Notes under the pieces: generated by a model
What the model was told of the DNA's origin: nothing
Seen by the model: the letters and a program-made list of their open reading frames with translations, nothing else
The model's database searches: none
Shown: positions 12,801 to 22,800 of the stretch, in pieces
Layout: each line of letters begins with the position of its first letter
Position numbering within the stretch: the stretch's first letter is position 1
Assembly: GCF_037038585.1 (NCBI RefSeq)
Contig: NC_092523.1
Location: forward strand, 2,299,001 to 2,363,000
Direction of reading: 5' to 3'
DNA: 64,000 nt
DNA from: Patagioenas fasciata
Taxonomy: Eukaryota > Chordata > Aves > Columbiformes > Columbidae
Made by a program: the position numbers and the translations under genes

Positions 12801-13001
12801 CGCGCCGCTCCGGGGGGAGGGCGGGGCAGAGGTGCGGGGAGAGTGGGGGGGTCTCATCGCGGGGGGGGAACGACGCCGCGCAGGTGACGGGGCAGCTCCC
12901 GCCGCCGCTCCCCGTTCCCCCGCCGCCCGCCGCCCCCTCGGTACCTGCTCGAAGCGGGGTTTCCCCAGCTGGAACGGGGGATATTCCGCCGGTTCCGCCA
13001 T
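4109..13001 (-). CDS. SFXN5: SFXN5 gene, 5' portion (coding exons 1-2 and intron 1)
   Basis: This entry marks the visible extent of SFXN5. Coding exon 1 (12945-13001, 19 codons) and exon 2 (4109-4177, 23 codons) together give the first 42 residues of the protein, joined in phase 0 across an 8767-base intron. The protein is incomplete because the remaining exons lie to the left. The gene is transcribed in the same direction as RAB11FIP5, whose stop codon lies about 6.65 kb upstream of the SFXN5 start. The same neighbour pair occurs in human 2p13, which supports both identifications. No frameshift or stop interrupts the visible coding sequence. Confidence 0.93.
5578..5850 (+). mobile_element. 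CR1 LINE 3' end
   Basis: It contains the blocks gggctctgctccccaggaac, gaggttgaggttggatctgg, ttccccaaagggctgtgggg and tggagtcaccatccctggag, and ends at the CR1 terminus aaaacgattctat. It is plus-oriented and truncated at its 5' end. Its 3' end and downstream flank recur in inverted orientation near 33.5 kb. Confidence 0.93.
5616..6120. repeat. Left arm of inverted duplication (partner 33508-34005)
   Basis: The final 235 bases of the CR1 above plus about 265 bases of non-CR1 flank (from ctcagtgggtttgaagagat to ttgctcttactcagca) match the reverse complement of 33508-34005. The junction at gattctatctcagtggg is identical in the two copies. By eye the flank differs at about five or six positions and at one G-run length. 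The arms lie about 27 kb apart, one in SFXN5 intron 1 and the other in RAB11FIP5. Confidence 0.93.
6125..6254 (+). mobile_element. CR1 LINE 3' terminal fragment
   Basis: A short plus-oriented piece begins tgctggagtcaccatccctg and ends ccaaccaaaatgttctc. It starts four bases after the end of the duplicated flank, which may mark an insertion or recombination point. Confidence 0.85.
9800..9853. repeat. (TTA)18 microsatellite
   Basis: 54 bases of uninterrupted TTA repeat lie in SFXN5 intron 1. It gives the appearance of poly-Ile, poly-Leu and, on the other strand, poly-Asn open frames, none of which is credible as coding. A pure array of this length is likely polymorphic. Confidence 0.97.
11038..11120 (-). 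mobile_element. CR1-like 3' end fragment (diverged)
   Basis: It begins with catagaatcatttcagatgg, followed by catcgagtccaaccataacc. This is the reverse complement of an avian CR1 3' tail. The similarity fades after about 80 bases. Confidence 0.65.
11908..12405 (-). mobile_element. CR1 LINE 3' fragment, minus
   Basis: The CR1 3' terminus is at the left (tatagaatcacagaaggttg), followed by the blocks gggacatcttcaccagctca and tctctgcccaacctgggcca. The element is about 500 bases long and abuts the SFXN5 CpG island downstream of exon 1. Confidence 0.93.
12945..13001 (-). CDS. SFXN5: SFXN5 coding exon 1 (start codon exon)
   Basis: On the minus strand the start codon at 13001-12999 opens [19 protein letters not shown], then a donor (CAG|GTACCG). 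The segment [10 protein letters not shown] matches the start of sideroflexin 5 as I know it. Exon 2 continues with TSFYGRF in phase 0. The start context GGGATGG has a purine at -3 and G at +4. The N-terminus is shorter than my recollection of the human protein, which has an Ala/Ser-rich stretch of roughly 17 more residues before this motif. The reading frame stays open upstream to about 13352, but that stretch looks like CpG-island sequence rather than protein, so I chose the ATG adjoining the conserved motif. Confidence 0.93.
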
Positions 13002-13112
13002 CCCCTTCGCGCGCCGCAAGCGCCACTTTAAACAGCCTCCCCCCGCCGCCGGGCCCGCCCCCTGCGGCACCGCCGCGGTGATTGGCCGCGGCCCCGCCGC
13101 AGCTCCCGCGGG

Positions 13113-13280
13113 GCACGCCGGGAAATGGAGTCCGCCGCCGCCATGCTGAGCCCGAGCGGGACGCTGCGATTGGGCGGCCCCTCCCTTGCCAGCCAATGGG
13201 GAGGGCGCGGTGGCGCGGGGTAGCATGGGAAGCGCAGTCTGGGCGGTAGCGGGGCCCGAGGCACGACGGGAAATGTAGTT
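13113..13280 (-). promoter_or_regulatory. SFXN5: Three ZNF143/THAP11-like motifs upstream of SFXN5
   Basis: Three spaced copies resemble ACTACATTTCCCGTCGTGC, read on the minus strand: 13262-13280 (best), 13223-13241 (AGACTGCGCTTCCCATGCTA) and 13113-13134 (ACTCCATTTCCCGGCGTGC). The known ZNF143/THAP11 (SBS) consensus is ACTACAATTCCCAGCATGC. All three share orientation and lie 110-280 bases upstream of the start codon, a normal place for this promoter element. Binding is inferred. Confidence 0.6.
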
Positions 13281-14628
13281 TGGCGGGGAGCGGGGGCGGA
13301 GGGACGGGGGAACCAGGTGTCCGCACCCGTTACCGGCGGGGCTGGGCCCCATCCCCGGCCCCGGCCGCCCACTGAGGGGAGCGTGAGGTCCCGAGGGAGC
13401 CGGTAAAGGGTTGGGGTAGAGCGGGGCCTCCCTCCTGCTCTCTCACAGGGCTCTGTGAGGGCTTGAGCCTCCCCTGCCTCAGCCGCCACTTCTCCCTGTT
13501 CCCCATTCTGCGAGGAAAATTAAGTTGAATTTAACTGAGATGCCTGAGGCTGTAAGCAGGTGACAGAGCTCGGGTCTCCTGTCCCCAGAGGCCCGTTCAC
13601 CCCGTGGCGTGTGGTTCTGATTCGCTCCAAAATTCGTCCTTTTTTAAACACGATTTCTTCAGTGACACCCGCGCAGCAGCCGGAATGTGGCCGGTGATCG
13701 AGGACACGCAGGAGCGGGTGGTGGAAAGGACACTTTCGCCTCAATTCTGAAATCGAGCAAATAACACGGAGAAAAGCAAAAGCCCAAAAACTCTTGAAAA
13801 AGAACCCTCAAATTTCATCATTTCCCTGTGGAAATACATACCCTTGCTTTGACAGGAGCCTAACAATCACCGTTGACCTTTTAAATACGCGACGACAAAT
13901 CAAGAAAAGGCAACTTGGAGATAATAATTTCGCTTATTTGTCGCTTCACGGGCATTGGGATTTGTGGAGATGCAGCCAAGGTCGCACGGGTTTGGGGCAC
14001 AGGGAGCGCACGGAGCCGCCGCCGGAATCCCCTCCGCCAGATTAGTGAAATAAGAAGCGTCTGGTGCTTCAAACGCCGCTGAAATTGTTTGGAGGATTAG
14101 GATCGATTCTCCGAGGAAGAGCCAAGGGGCAGCAAACACAGCGGGGAGGAGGATGAAGGGGGAAGGGAGGGTGTCGGAGGTTTGGTGATGCTGAAGTAAA
14201 AGCAACAGATTACAGAGCAGGGCAGAAATAGATTTTTCAGCTAAGGAGGAATTAGTATACCTGAAAAAAAAACCCAAAAACCTTATTTTTTGCTATACAG
14301 GGAAAAATATGGATGTGGCAACGTTTTGCTGCCTGGATGCTGCTGCTTTATAAATGTGATTATTTTTTCCTTTCCATCTGCAAAACGGATTTCTGGTTTT
14401 AGGCTGATTCACCACTGATCCCTTCCACTGACTTTCGAATCTCCTGCAGCTTTGGGTTGAAATGGGACAGAAAAGGGCCCCGGCCACCAGTCTGGTACCT
14501 CTGGTTGTGTCGTGGCCACATTTTCTCAAGGGGGGTGTCCCACAGTGTCACTTGGGGGATGTGGGACGAGGTAAATCGTGCTTCACCACGGCTTTACCCT
14601 CCCATGGGGCACAACAGAAAAGTGGCTT

Positions 14629-14668
14629 TATATTATTATTATTATTGTTATTGTTATTGTTATTGTTA

Positions 14669-14730
<62 letters not shown>

Positions 14731-14731
14731 T
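14629..14731. repeat. ATT/GTT trinucleotide microsatellite
   Basis: About 103 bases of ATT repeat with a GTTATT-interspersed part at the left. It lies between the two genes. The long Ile/Leu/Tyr open frames across it are artefacts. Confidence 0.97.
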
Positions 14732-16029
14732 TGTGTTCTTCTAGGCTGGGTCTAACGCTGCTCGGCAGCCTAAAGCTGCCTTCAAAGGACAAACAAAAAT
14801 CATTTTGCTGCCACTTAACGCTTTACAAAGCAACTCATTCTCCTTCTAAAGGTTTCACCCCGTACTTCGCAAAAGCAAACGCAGCGAAACCTTCGGGACT
14901 CGCAGTAAATACGGATGATAACCCAAATTCTGCCTCCGCACAAGGGAAATCCCCCTCCCTCCCCTCCCAGCCCCAGCCAGAGAATTGATACAAACCCCAA
15001 TGTTGATGCGCGAAATGTTTTGTAACAACAGAGGGGAGAGAATCTGTTTATCTAAATCCCCATTTGGAGTGACATAAGACTATCACTTTTTTGGTTAAAC
15101 ACCAGAAAGAATATCAATTCTTTGGCTGATATTGATCTAAGCGGATCCATTTCGACTGACAACTCACGTTTCCCTGATTCGGGGAAGAACGAGGGGGGGA
15201 TTTTGCCTCCCCAGATCAACAACTGTTGAGTCAACGCCGACGTTTCTTTCCCTTTTGGCGGGGGGAGGAACAAGACCCCTCAGTTTTGGGGAGTTTGGGG
15301 GTGTCGGGCGGCCGCCCCACACGTGCCAGCTGGGGAAAGTCACAGGAACGTTTCTTGTCGGCTTCCATCTGTAAAACCAGATTTGAAGGAAAACTCGCGG
15401 CAAAACTCCGGTTTGGAACAAACCAGCCGGTTCTTCCTCCAGCAATGGGGATTACGTGCGTTAGTCCTGAGCCTGCGCTTAAGCTTGTAAGCAGAGACAC
15501 CCGATATCATCAGTTTTAACAGGACTAAGGTCTTAAAATCCCGCTTTTTCTTTTTTATGACTTGACGGATTACATTTCCCCCACCCCAGCCCCGCCGTTT
15601 CAGGCTGGTTTTAGTTAGGACAGGCTGAGGGTCACAGTTCAGGCTCTCAGGGTTAACGTGATCCCCCCAGACAGGTGCTGAGCTCAGTTAACGGCTGGAT
15701 GAAAAATAAACCCGGATTAGAGCGAACAAAACTCTTCTGTTGGAGCAGCAAAGTCATTTATCAAAGCTTTTTTTGAAGGAAAAGACATGAATTAAGAAAG
15801 GAAAAGAGCTGTGGGGTAAAAGAGGAGGTGGGAACAATATTCAGAGAGAAATTCCAGGTCACCCTGCAGCTCCACCGCACACTCGGAGACAGTTAATGAC
15901 GCTGGAAAAACCACCGGAGAAGTGGGACAGAAAATAAACCGGAGAAATGTCACCCACAGCGTCCAAGCGCCATCAGCACAGACGCTGCTGTCAAGAACGC
16001 AGAAGTATCTAGGAACAGCTTGAACAACT

Positions 16030-16035
16030 TTTATT
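16030..16035 (-). terminator. RAB11FIP5: Candidate polyadenylation signal of RAB11FIP5
   Basis: AATAAA on the minus strand (TTTATT on plus), about 3.6 kb downstream of the stop codon, is followed on the minus strand by GT-rich sequence. A nearer variant, ATTAAA at 18116-18121, would give a 1.5-kb UTR. Neither is proven and both could be used. Confidence 0.3.
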
Positions 16036-19000
16036 TTCTGTTGTCGTTGTTTTAAAGTGCTTAAAACGTAAATAACAAGCTCTTTATAAACATTAGTCGC
16101 AACTATTAAAACATGAAACACACGGAACCCACTTCCCGCGTACGTGGAGTACGGGGAGATCCACAGCTCCCAAACCCCGACCTTTATCTCTCCCTTTTCG
16201 GGATGATTTTCCACCCCACGTTTATAATGCAAAACCCACGGCGGGTTCTTCACAGACTGAGTCTACGCGATGCTTTCATATCCACATCCCTTCAGGTTTT
16301 GTTCCAGTTTAAGGAGATATTAATACCTCGGTAGTTCTTCTGGTCCAGAACTCAGGGCCGGAAGGGCCAGTCGAGGCAAAAGAAATCAATTTGGCCAGTT
16401 CTTTAAAAGCAAGAAACCCAGTTTGGGGCTGGCAACAAAAGCAGAGAGCGGCCATGAGCAACAGCTCCCTGTGGAAGACTTTGTGAAACGGTTCGAGCGA
16501 GGAAAAAGGACAGACCAGGAGGCAAAAAGAAACAAAAGAACCAGTAAAAAGCTGCCCCTGGCCCATTAAAACCCTTCGGTCCGCTCGGTTCAAAGAGCAA
16601 CAGATCTCAGGGTGTTCCCCACACGCTGAGCACAAGTGTCGCTCGCCTCCCTGGTTTTGCAAAGAAATCACTAAACGTGGAATTTGGGACATAAGCAACT
16701 TGAGAATATTTCCCCCCAATTGTTTTTCTCAGCCCACTCATGTACGAGAAAACATCAACGTCCTCAAAACCAGTTCCCTTAAAGGTTTGAACAAGAACGA
16801 CTTAGTGAGGCTCTGGCGTCAGTGCTGCTGTGGGAATAGCCAAGCTCGCTCGCTTTGCAGAGAATACAAACTGTGTGGCGAGGGAAAAACCCCACATTCG
16901 CAGGACAGCGGGGTGGAAAAACAGAGAACAAAGACAAAAAGCATCCTGAAGACGCCTTTTCCCAAGCACAAGTCATTCGGAGACACCTCCGGACTTTTAA
17001 ACGCTCGAGGACAGACACAAAGCATCAGGGCAGCGTTGGCTGGCGTCACCGCTTGATTTTTTGGTGTGTTTTATGTGTGATGCCTCAGCTTTTGGGGATG
17101 TTCTGCTGCCCTGAAGTCATGGTGGGAGCGTTCTTAGGCGCCGGTTTGGGGCCCGGGGCAGGTCACGTATTGCTGAAGAGGCCGTACAGCCCGTCGGAGC
17201 TCTGAGATTTGAATAGATAAAGTGCAAAACATTCAAGCTTTGGAGAATAAGAATAAAAATAAAAGGCAGAGCTGACTAAGGCAGAAGGGGGATGAGGGAG
17301 GCAGCAGAACGCGGTGGGAGAGGAGGAGGCGGCAGTGAGCTCCTCAAAACATCGGCACTTGTGTGTGGGGAGCACCTACGCCGCAGATTAGGGAGAAACC
17401 CCAGGAAACAGGGATTTTTGTAGGGCGCAGAAAGCCAGCGTGGGCTGCCCTTCGTCCCACCCGCCCCACGTCGCTTCTCCTGCCGCCGGGCTGATTTGTT
17501 TTAGCTGTTCACAGCTCCTCCCGAGGAGAGACGCACCCAGAAAGGGAACTTGGCGCTCAGACCATGGGACCTTTTGATTCTGCAGGCAGAGAAACATTTC
17601 TGGGACTTTATAAAGAATCAGCTTCCCTCAAACCCTCATCTCTGACACCAGAAATGGGGAGAGAGAGAAGAACATGAAGATGGAGGTTGAGAGCTGCAAA
17701 ACCTCAAATTACGTCCTAGCTGAGGGGGAATTAACAGCTCATGGCCGGAATCTTCCCAGGTGACAAATCCTCCTCCTACGATGGTCAAACAGGCCAAAAG
17801 TTGCCCAGGACAGCAACACCAAATCTCATTTTCTCCCGATAGTTCTTACCGCTGCTTCTCCAACCTCAGACTTTGAGCATGACCCAATCCCGTGCTTATC
17901 CTGCTGCATTTAGCCTCGGAATATTCAGTTTGTTCTTCCCTTGGCATCATCTCTTCATCTCTTGATCTCCCGCTCCTGCCAAACACCAACAGCAACCTGC
18001 ACCCAGGGGCATGAAGATTCTGCTCTCTGCATTCAAAAATAAACTCTCTTAATTCAGATTAGCAAACGAAAGAGAAAACTGCCCAAGAAGGGTTGCGCTG
18101 AACTGAGAACTGGACTTTAATGCCTTCTTTTTGGTAGGAAACTGCTATTGTTCTATTGCAAAAGGCACCATTTTTCAAAGTCACGGCATATATTGAAGCG
18201 AGTAAAGAACAGGAAGGTTCTATAAGAATCCGGTAACTCTGGGAGATGTAGAGGAGAGAGAAGATGACCTTACACATCAAGACAGCTCAGGTCCCATGCC
18301 AACCAACCCTCTGCCTGCAGGGCCGCCTTCTCCAGCCAAAATCCTGGCAGAACGAGAGGGAACAGAATCCTTCCTACACCCTCGCGCAGGATCTCCAGAC
18401 CAAGAGCGGGAGCATCGCTCGCCAGCCTCGGGCTAACGGCATCTACGGTCATTAAACTGCACAAATCAGAGGCCATCAGTGGGTCACTCGACAGCCAGCA
18501 GAGCTGGTCCACAGCACCTGCGGGTGGGTCTGATCCACCAGAGAACCGACGCCGGCGTGTAGATGCGATACAAGCGGTGTTGGGTACTAACGGTGGCTTG
18601 AAGAGGACTGCGGGGATTATTGAATCGCTAATTCTGACAGAGAGCATTTGAAGGATGCCCGGCCTGGCAGGATGTCACACAGAGGCGGCCGGGTGGGCAG
18701 ATGTCCTTCTCCTTCGGTCCCGACGGTGTTTTCCTGTTGCGTTGAGAAGGACGACGCAGAGTCAGTGAGGGGCAGCCAGTGGAAAGCGATTCCTGCGGAT
18801 GCAGGGAAAGGGGAGTGTAATACTGAGTAGAAAATTCTGCTGTGGTTTATACACACAGGTGTGGTTTATCCACACGGAACATCTCATGTAGTACTGAGGC
18901 TGCACAAACCATCACCGGCCCTTTTTCCACAGTTTTGAGCTGGGTAACCGAGGCAGCAATCGTGACTCTGCATGCGGGCAGCGAAGGAACCAACACCGCT

Positions 19001-19651
19001 CACCATCGGGCAGCGATGTCACCTCGAGTCCCTGACGTCCTCCAGCTCCATGGCTTTGGGGAGCATCTCTCAGACAGTCACAGCACAATTTGGAGCTTGA
19101 CCCTTTGTTTGGGGGGACAATTTATGGGGCAGGGAGGGAAACGGGGGCCAACAGTAGCCCCTTCCCTACCTGCTCAGCGGACGGTAACACACTGGTAGTT
19201 TAAGCATCCCTGATGTCGTCAACCAATTTACCACCAATCCACGGTGCACCAGTTCAGAGAAAGAGATGTGGAAGACTGTGGGCAGAAGAGCAGCAGCAGC
19301 AGGATGAAGACATGGACCAAGTGGTTGGTTTCCAGCTCTCCAGCATCCATGGATCGCTTAAAAGCACTGGCAGGAGAGCCTGAGAAGATGCCACTTGGTC
19401 ATGATTACAAGAACCTGAAGATGCATCTGCTCTGCTCCTCCCCGTAGGGTGTGTGACAGCCCAACACCCTAAAGATCCCTGGAGCCAGAGCTGGGATGAG
19501 CTGGGAAGGAGCAGATAAACCTTTCCTGCGAAACTCTGCGGGCAGAAGCCACCGGAGCCCTCTCGGAAGAGCATTGGGGAGTGCAGGGGCGTTTGCAGCG
19601 CAGTGACTGGACAAGTGCTCTTGGCAAGTGACGCCGGTTGCCGGGAAGAGG

Positions 19652-19861
19652 TTACTTGGTGTTACTTTCCCCCAGCGGGATCTGGAGGAGCGTGGGGGAC
19701 TGTTCCATGATGCGCACCAGCAGCTGGTCGATGTAGTTCTCCAGTTCCTGGATGTGCTCCTCCTTCTTGCTCAGCTCCTTCTCCCTCTGCAGCAGGAGCT
19801 GGATGAGTTCATCGTGGGTCAAGTGATAATACTTGGCTGACTGGTCCGGTACGGTGGGATC
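19652..19861 (-). CDS. RAB11FIP5: RAB11FIP5 coding exon 6: Rab11-binding domain and stop
   Basis: This exon has 69 codons plus TAA and follows the acceptor TACCACAG. It encodes [20 protein letters not shown], then a heptad-like helix with [20 protein letters not shown], and ends [12 protein letters not shown]. This is the FIP-family Rab11-binding domain: a parallel coiled coil whose conserved YID core (in ENYIDQLL) packs against the switch regions of Rab11. The [10 protein letters not shown] lead-in and the [13 protein letters not shown] tail are typical of FIP5. The exon is shared by both predicted isoforms, so both should bind Rab11. Confidence 0.96.
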   Translation of the reverse strand, partial: DPTVPDQSAKYYHLTHDELIQLLLQREKELSKKEEHIQELENYIDQLLVRIMEQSPTLLQIPLGESNTK

Positions 19862-22800
19862 CTGTGGTAGAAACCAAGAGGTGAATGAAAACCACTGCTC
19901 CCTTTAGCGTTTGCAAGGTGCAGCGACAACCAAATCAATTATCGTTTTCTATGTCTGGCTTCTTTCCAAATCAGACCTGATGAGCCCGAAACGACGTGTG
20001 GTTATTATGCCCTGTCTTTACAAAGCAGCTTTGCCAAGTGCCGCGCAGCCGCCCAAAAACACTGGAGACAGAATTACAGAACGCGAGGCTGAAGGAGACC
20101 AAAAGGATCATTTGGTCCAACCTTTCTTGGCCAAAGCCCAGCCTAGACAAGCCGGCCAAGCCCTGTCTAGCTGAATCTTAAACGTGTCCAATGTTGGGGA
20201 ATCCACCACTTCCCTGGGGAGATGATTCCAATGGTTGATTGTTCTCATTGTGAAAAATCTCCCTCTTGTGTCCTGAGTTTCCCTCTCGCATCCAAACTGG
20301 GGGTTCATGTACATTTTATAAGGGATGCCAGTATTGAGAAAGTATCTCAGTTTTGAGGAACTACATGCAGGTGTTATATTCTTAGACTGGATTATAGACC
20401 AGCACATAAAATGTGAATTTTTCTATAATAAATTCTGTGGAGACTTTACGCTCCTGTGTTTTAAGGGACTCCAGCCCTGGAAGGCTTCAAGACCGGGGGA
20501 AGTTTTCCTTCCCAGTCCACCAGAGACAAAATGCAGTGGACTTTCTGCATGATGAGAGTCCTCCCATTGCTACCCAGTAAATCCAGGCTGCTACAATTCC
20601 CTGCCCATTGTCCAGCCAAAAGAGAGACCAAGCATGAACACACACACGCAGGATCCTCCAGTAGCTGATGAACCCCTGGTCTCAGTAGTCTTGACTCAGT
20701 GCCCACCTTAATCCCGATTTTTCTCTGCCTTTTCCACCTCTAGAATCATTTAAAACCTTATAATGTTGCAAAATTAACTAAAAATAGATGTGTCTCAGTC
20801 ATCTTTTGTATAAAACGTTGAGATGAAAGCGCTGAGCTTCACTGGTGTGTTTAGATGACCCTCATTGTTAGCACAGCCTGGCTCACTCCTCTTCCATCAA
20901 AAATCCTCGCCCATGCAGAGGTGGCTGCAAAATGAGCTGTTGTGGGGTTGGCTTTTTGTTTCACCCTTATTCCAGCTCCCCCATCTGCTTACGGTACAAA
21001 TACTTTGTTATTGCTTAGAGAAAGATGTGCTAACACGTTTAATTGAGGAGGATGTCTAGGAAATAGACGCCATCCTTTAAATGCCAGAACCTCTGGTCAA
21101 TTTTCTTAATGATCCTGCAAATCCCCAGGCCCTAAAGTTCTTGTTTGGCTTCTAATAAAGGAGATGAAACATCTGCTGGGTTGTAACAACTGCCCAGACA
21201 TCCAGTGCAGCCCCCTCTGCACAGGGACCACAGAGCGCTTCCACCAGCTGAGCCCATCACTTCGCAGGGTTTCCCCAAAAACTGTGCCAAACCTCTCCCC
21301 CTGCAACAGCCAATTAGCCTGGCATAATGAGGCCTGGAATTAGCAACGGGGCTTCCCCTTCCCCAGTGCTCCAGCAGGATGGGGTGACACAGGAGCAGAG
21401 AATTAAGAGCTGGAAAATCCCTGAAGAGCTCCCAGGGGATGAGAGTTTGGGGAAATCCGCCCAGGTGAACCCCAGGAGCGGCATTTTACACGTCGAGTGA
21501 GGGAGGGGAACAGACAAGGGGAAGGAGAAGTCACCCCCGTGAGATCGTGCCCTCAGACCTATTGCACAGGTATTTCACTGGCCTCAACGTGCCGGCATTT
21601 AAAACACAGCCAGGCAAGCGGCGTTTGGGGAAGGTTCCAGGAACCACCTTCCTCTGCCTCTGTCAACAGAAAAAACCCTTCAGGCCGTCAACCAGGCAGT
21701 TGTCCCGTCCTCTGCTTTTTATGTCTTGTGGATAACCCGTTTTCCGCACCTCTGCCACCAGCTGTAAATCTGGGGTCACAACAACCCCGTGAAATGCTAC
21801 AGGTTTGGGGAAGAGCATCTGGAAAGCTGCCTGGAGAAAAAGGACCAGGGGGTGATGGTTGACAGTGGCTGAACGTGAGCCAGTGTGTGCCCAGGTGGCC
21901 AAAAAGGCCAAAAGCATCCTGGCTGGTACCAGCACTGGGGAGGCCAAACTGGAATCCTGTGTTTGGTTTTGGGCCCCTCAGGCCACGAAAGGCCTTGAGG
22001 TGCTGGAGCAAGCGGAGAGGAGGGAACGGAGCTGGTGAGGGGCTGGAGCACAAGTGTGATGGGAGCGGCTGAGGGACCTGGGGGTTCAGCTGGAGAACAG
22101 GAGCTGAGGGGAGACCTTCTGATCTCTGAACTGCCTGAAAGGAGCTTGGAGCCAGGGGGGGTCGGGCTCTGCTCCCCAGGAACAAGCGCCAGGAGCAGAG
22201 GAAACGGCCTCAAGTTGCCCAGGGGAGGTTGAGGTTGGATGTGGGGAACAATTTCTTCCCCAAAGGGCTGTGGGGCATTGGAACAGGCTGCCCAGGGCAG
22301 TGCTGGAGTCACCATCCCTGGAGGGTTGAACAGATGGACAGGAGGTTCTCAGGGACATGGGGCAGTGCCAGGGGTGGGTTATAGTTAGACTTGATCATCT
22401 TGAGGGTCTTTTCCAACCAAAACGAATCTGTGATCACAAGCAGGTGGGAACACAGCTCTCACCTGAGTTTTAGGTTCTTACCTTTAATTTCTTGGAGTCT
22501 GTTTTCTCCGGGTGAGAGGAGGGCGCCACGGGCTGGACGCTGCTCGTGGTGACCGTCTTCAGCTTCTCCAGGCCATTGCTCAGCGCGCTGGTCAGGCTGG
22601 ACCTGTGCTGCTGCTTCTTCTCGCTGGAGACCTCTTGCACTGTGGCACTGATGGGTTTCACCGGGTGAGGACTGAGGAGAACAAGGAGGTAGGAAAATTA
22701 ACACCGTCCTGAGCTGGGGAGTGATACCGCTACCTCTCCCTATGTTTTTTACGGGGATGGGACCCACTTATTCCATTTATCCAGCTCCACACAGCTAAAT

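Larger units (their letters stand above)
4178..12944 (-). other. SFXN5: SFXN5 intron 1
   Basis: This intron runs from the donor GTACCG after exon 1 to the acceptor before exon 2. It holds CR1 fragments at 5578-5850, 6125-6254, 11038-11120 and 11908-12405, the left arm of a large inverted duplication (5616-6120), and a TTA microsatellite (9800-9853). The remaining sequence is low-complexity AT-rich intron interspersed with GC-richer patches. I recognise no further exons on either strand. Confidence 0.85.
12480..13480. promoter_or_regulatory. SFXN5: CpG island promoter of SFXN5
   Basis: About 1 kb is strongly G+C-rich and dense in CpG, spanning exon 1 and the region upstream of it. CCAAT boxes in either orientation are visible near 12701, 12771, 12793, 13081, 13171 and 13193. 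No TATA box precedes the start. This is the usual architecture of a broadly expressed gene, fitting a mitochondrial carrier. The exact transcription start cannot be placed from sequence alone, and divergent non-coding transcription is possible. Confidence 0.85.
13002..19651. other. Interval between SFXN5 start and RAB11FIP5 stop
   Basis: This stretch holds the SFXN5 promoter on the left, an ATT-rich microsatellite (14629-14731), and on the right the presumed 3' UTR of RAB11FIP5, whose end is not certain. Candidate minus-strand polyadenylation hexamers are ATTAAA at 18116-18121 and AATAAA at 16030-16035. I see no CR1 copies and no coding exon. The scarcity of repeats between about 15 and 19.6 kb would fit a long UTR. 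Confidence 0.6.
19862..22481 (-). other. RAB11FIP5: RAB11FIP5 intron 5
   Basis: An older CR1-like repeat (20068-20310, minus) and a 640-base CR1 (21797-22436, plus) occupy much of this intron. The CR1 ends only about 45 bases from the donor of exon 5. The remainder shows no recognisable feature. Confidence 0.85.

Noticed and set aside
12497-13352. Several overlapping long frames (up to 272 residues) in the SFXN5 CpG island
   Set aside because: High G+C removes stop codons by chance. Only the 19 codons from 13001 match a known protein and end at a valid donor.
21663-22358. Repeated peptides such as [20 protein letters not shown] appearing at many loci
   Set aside because: These are antisense translations of the CR1 3' untranslated region. 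Their recurrence reflects repeat copies, not a gene family.
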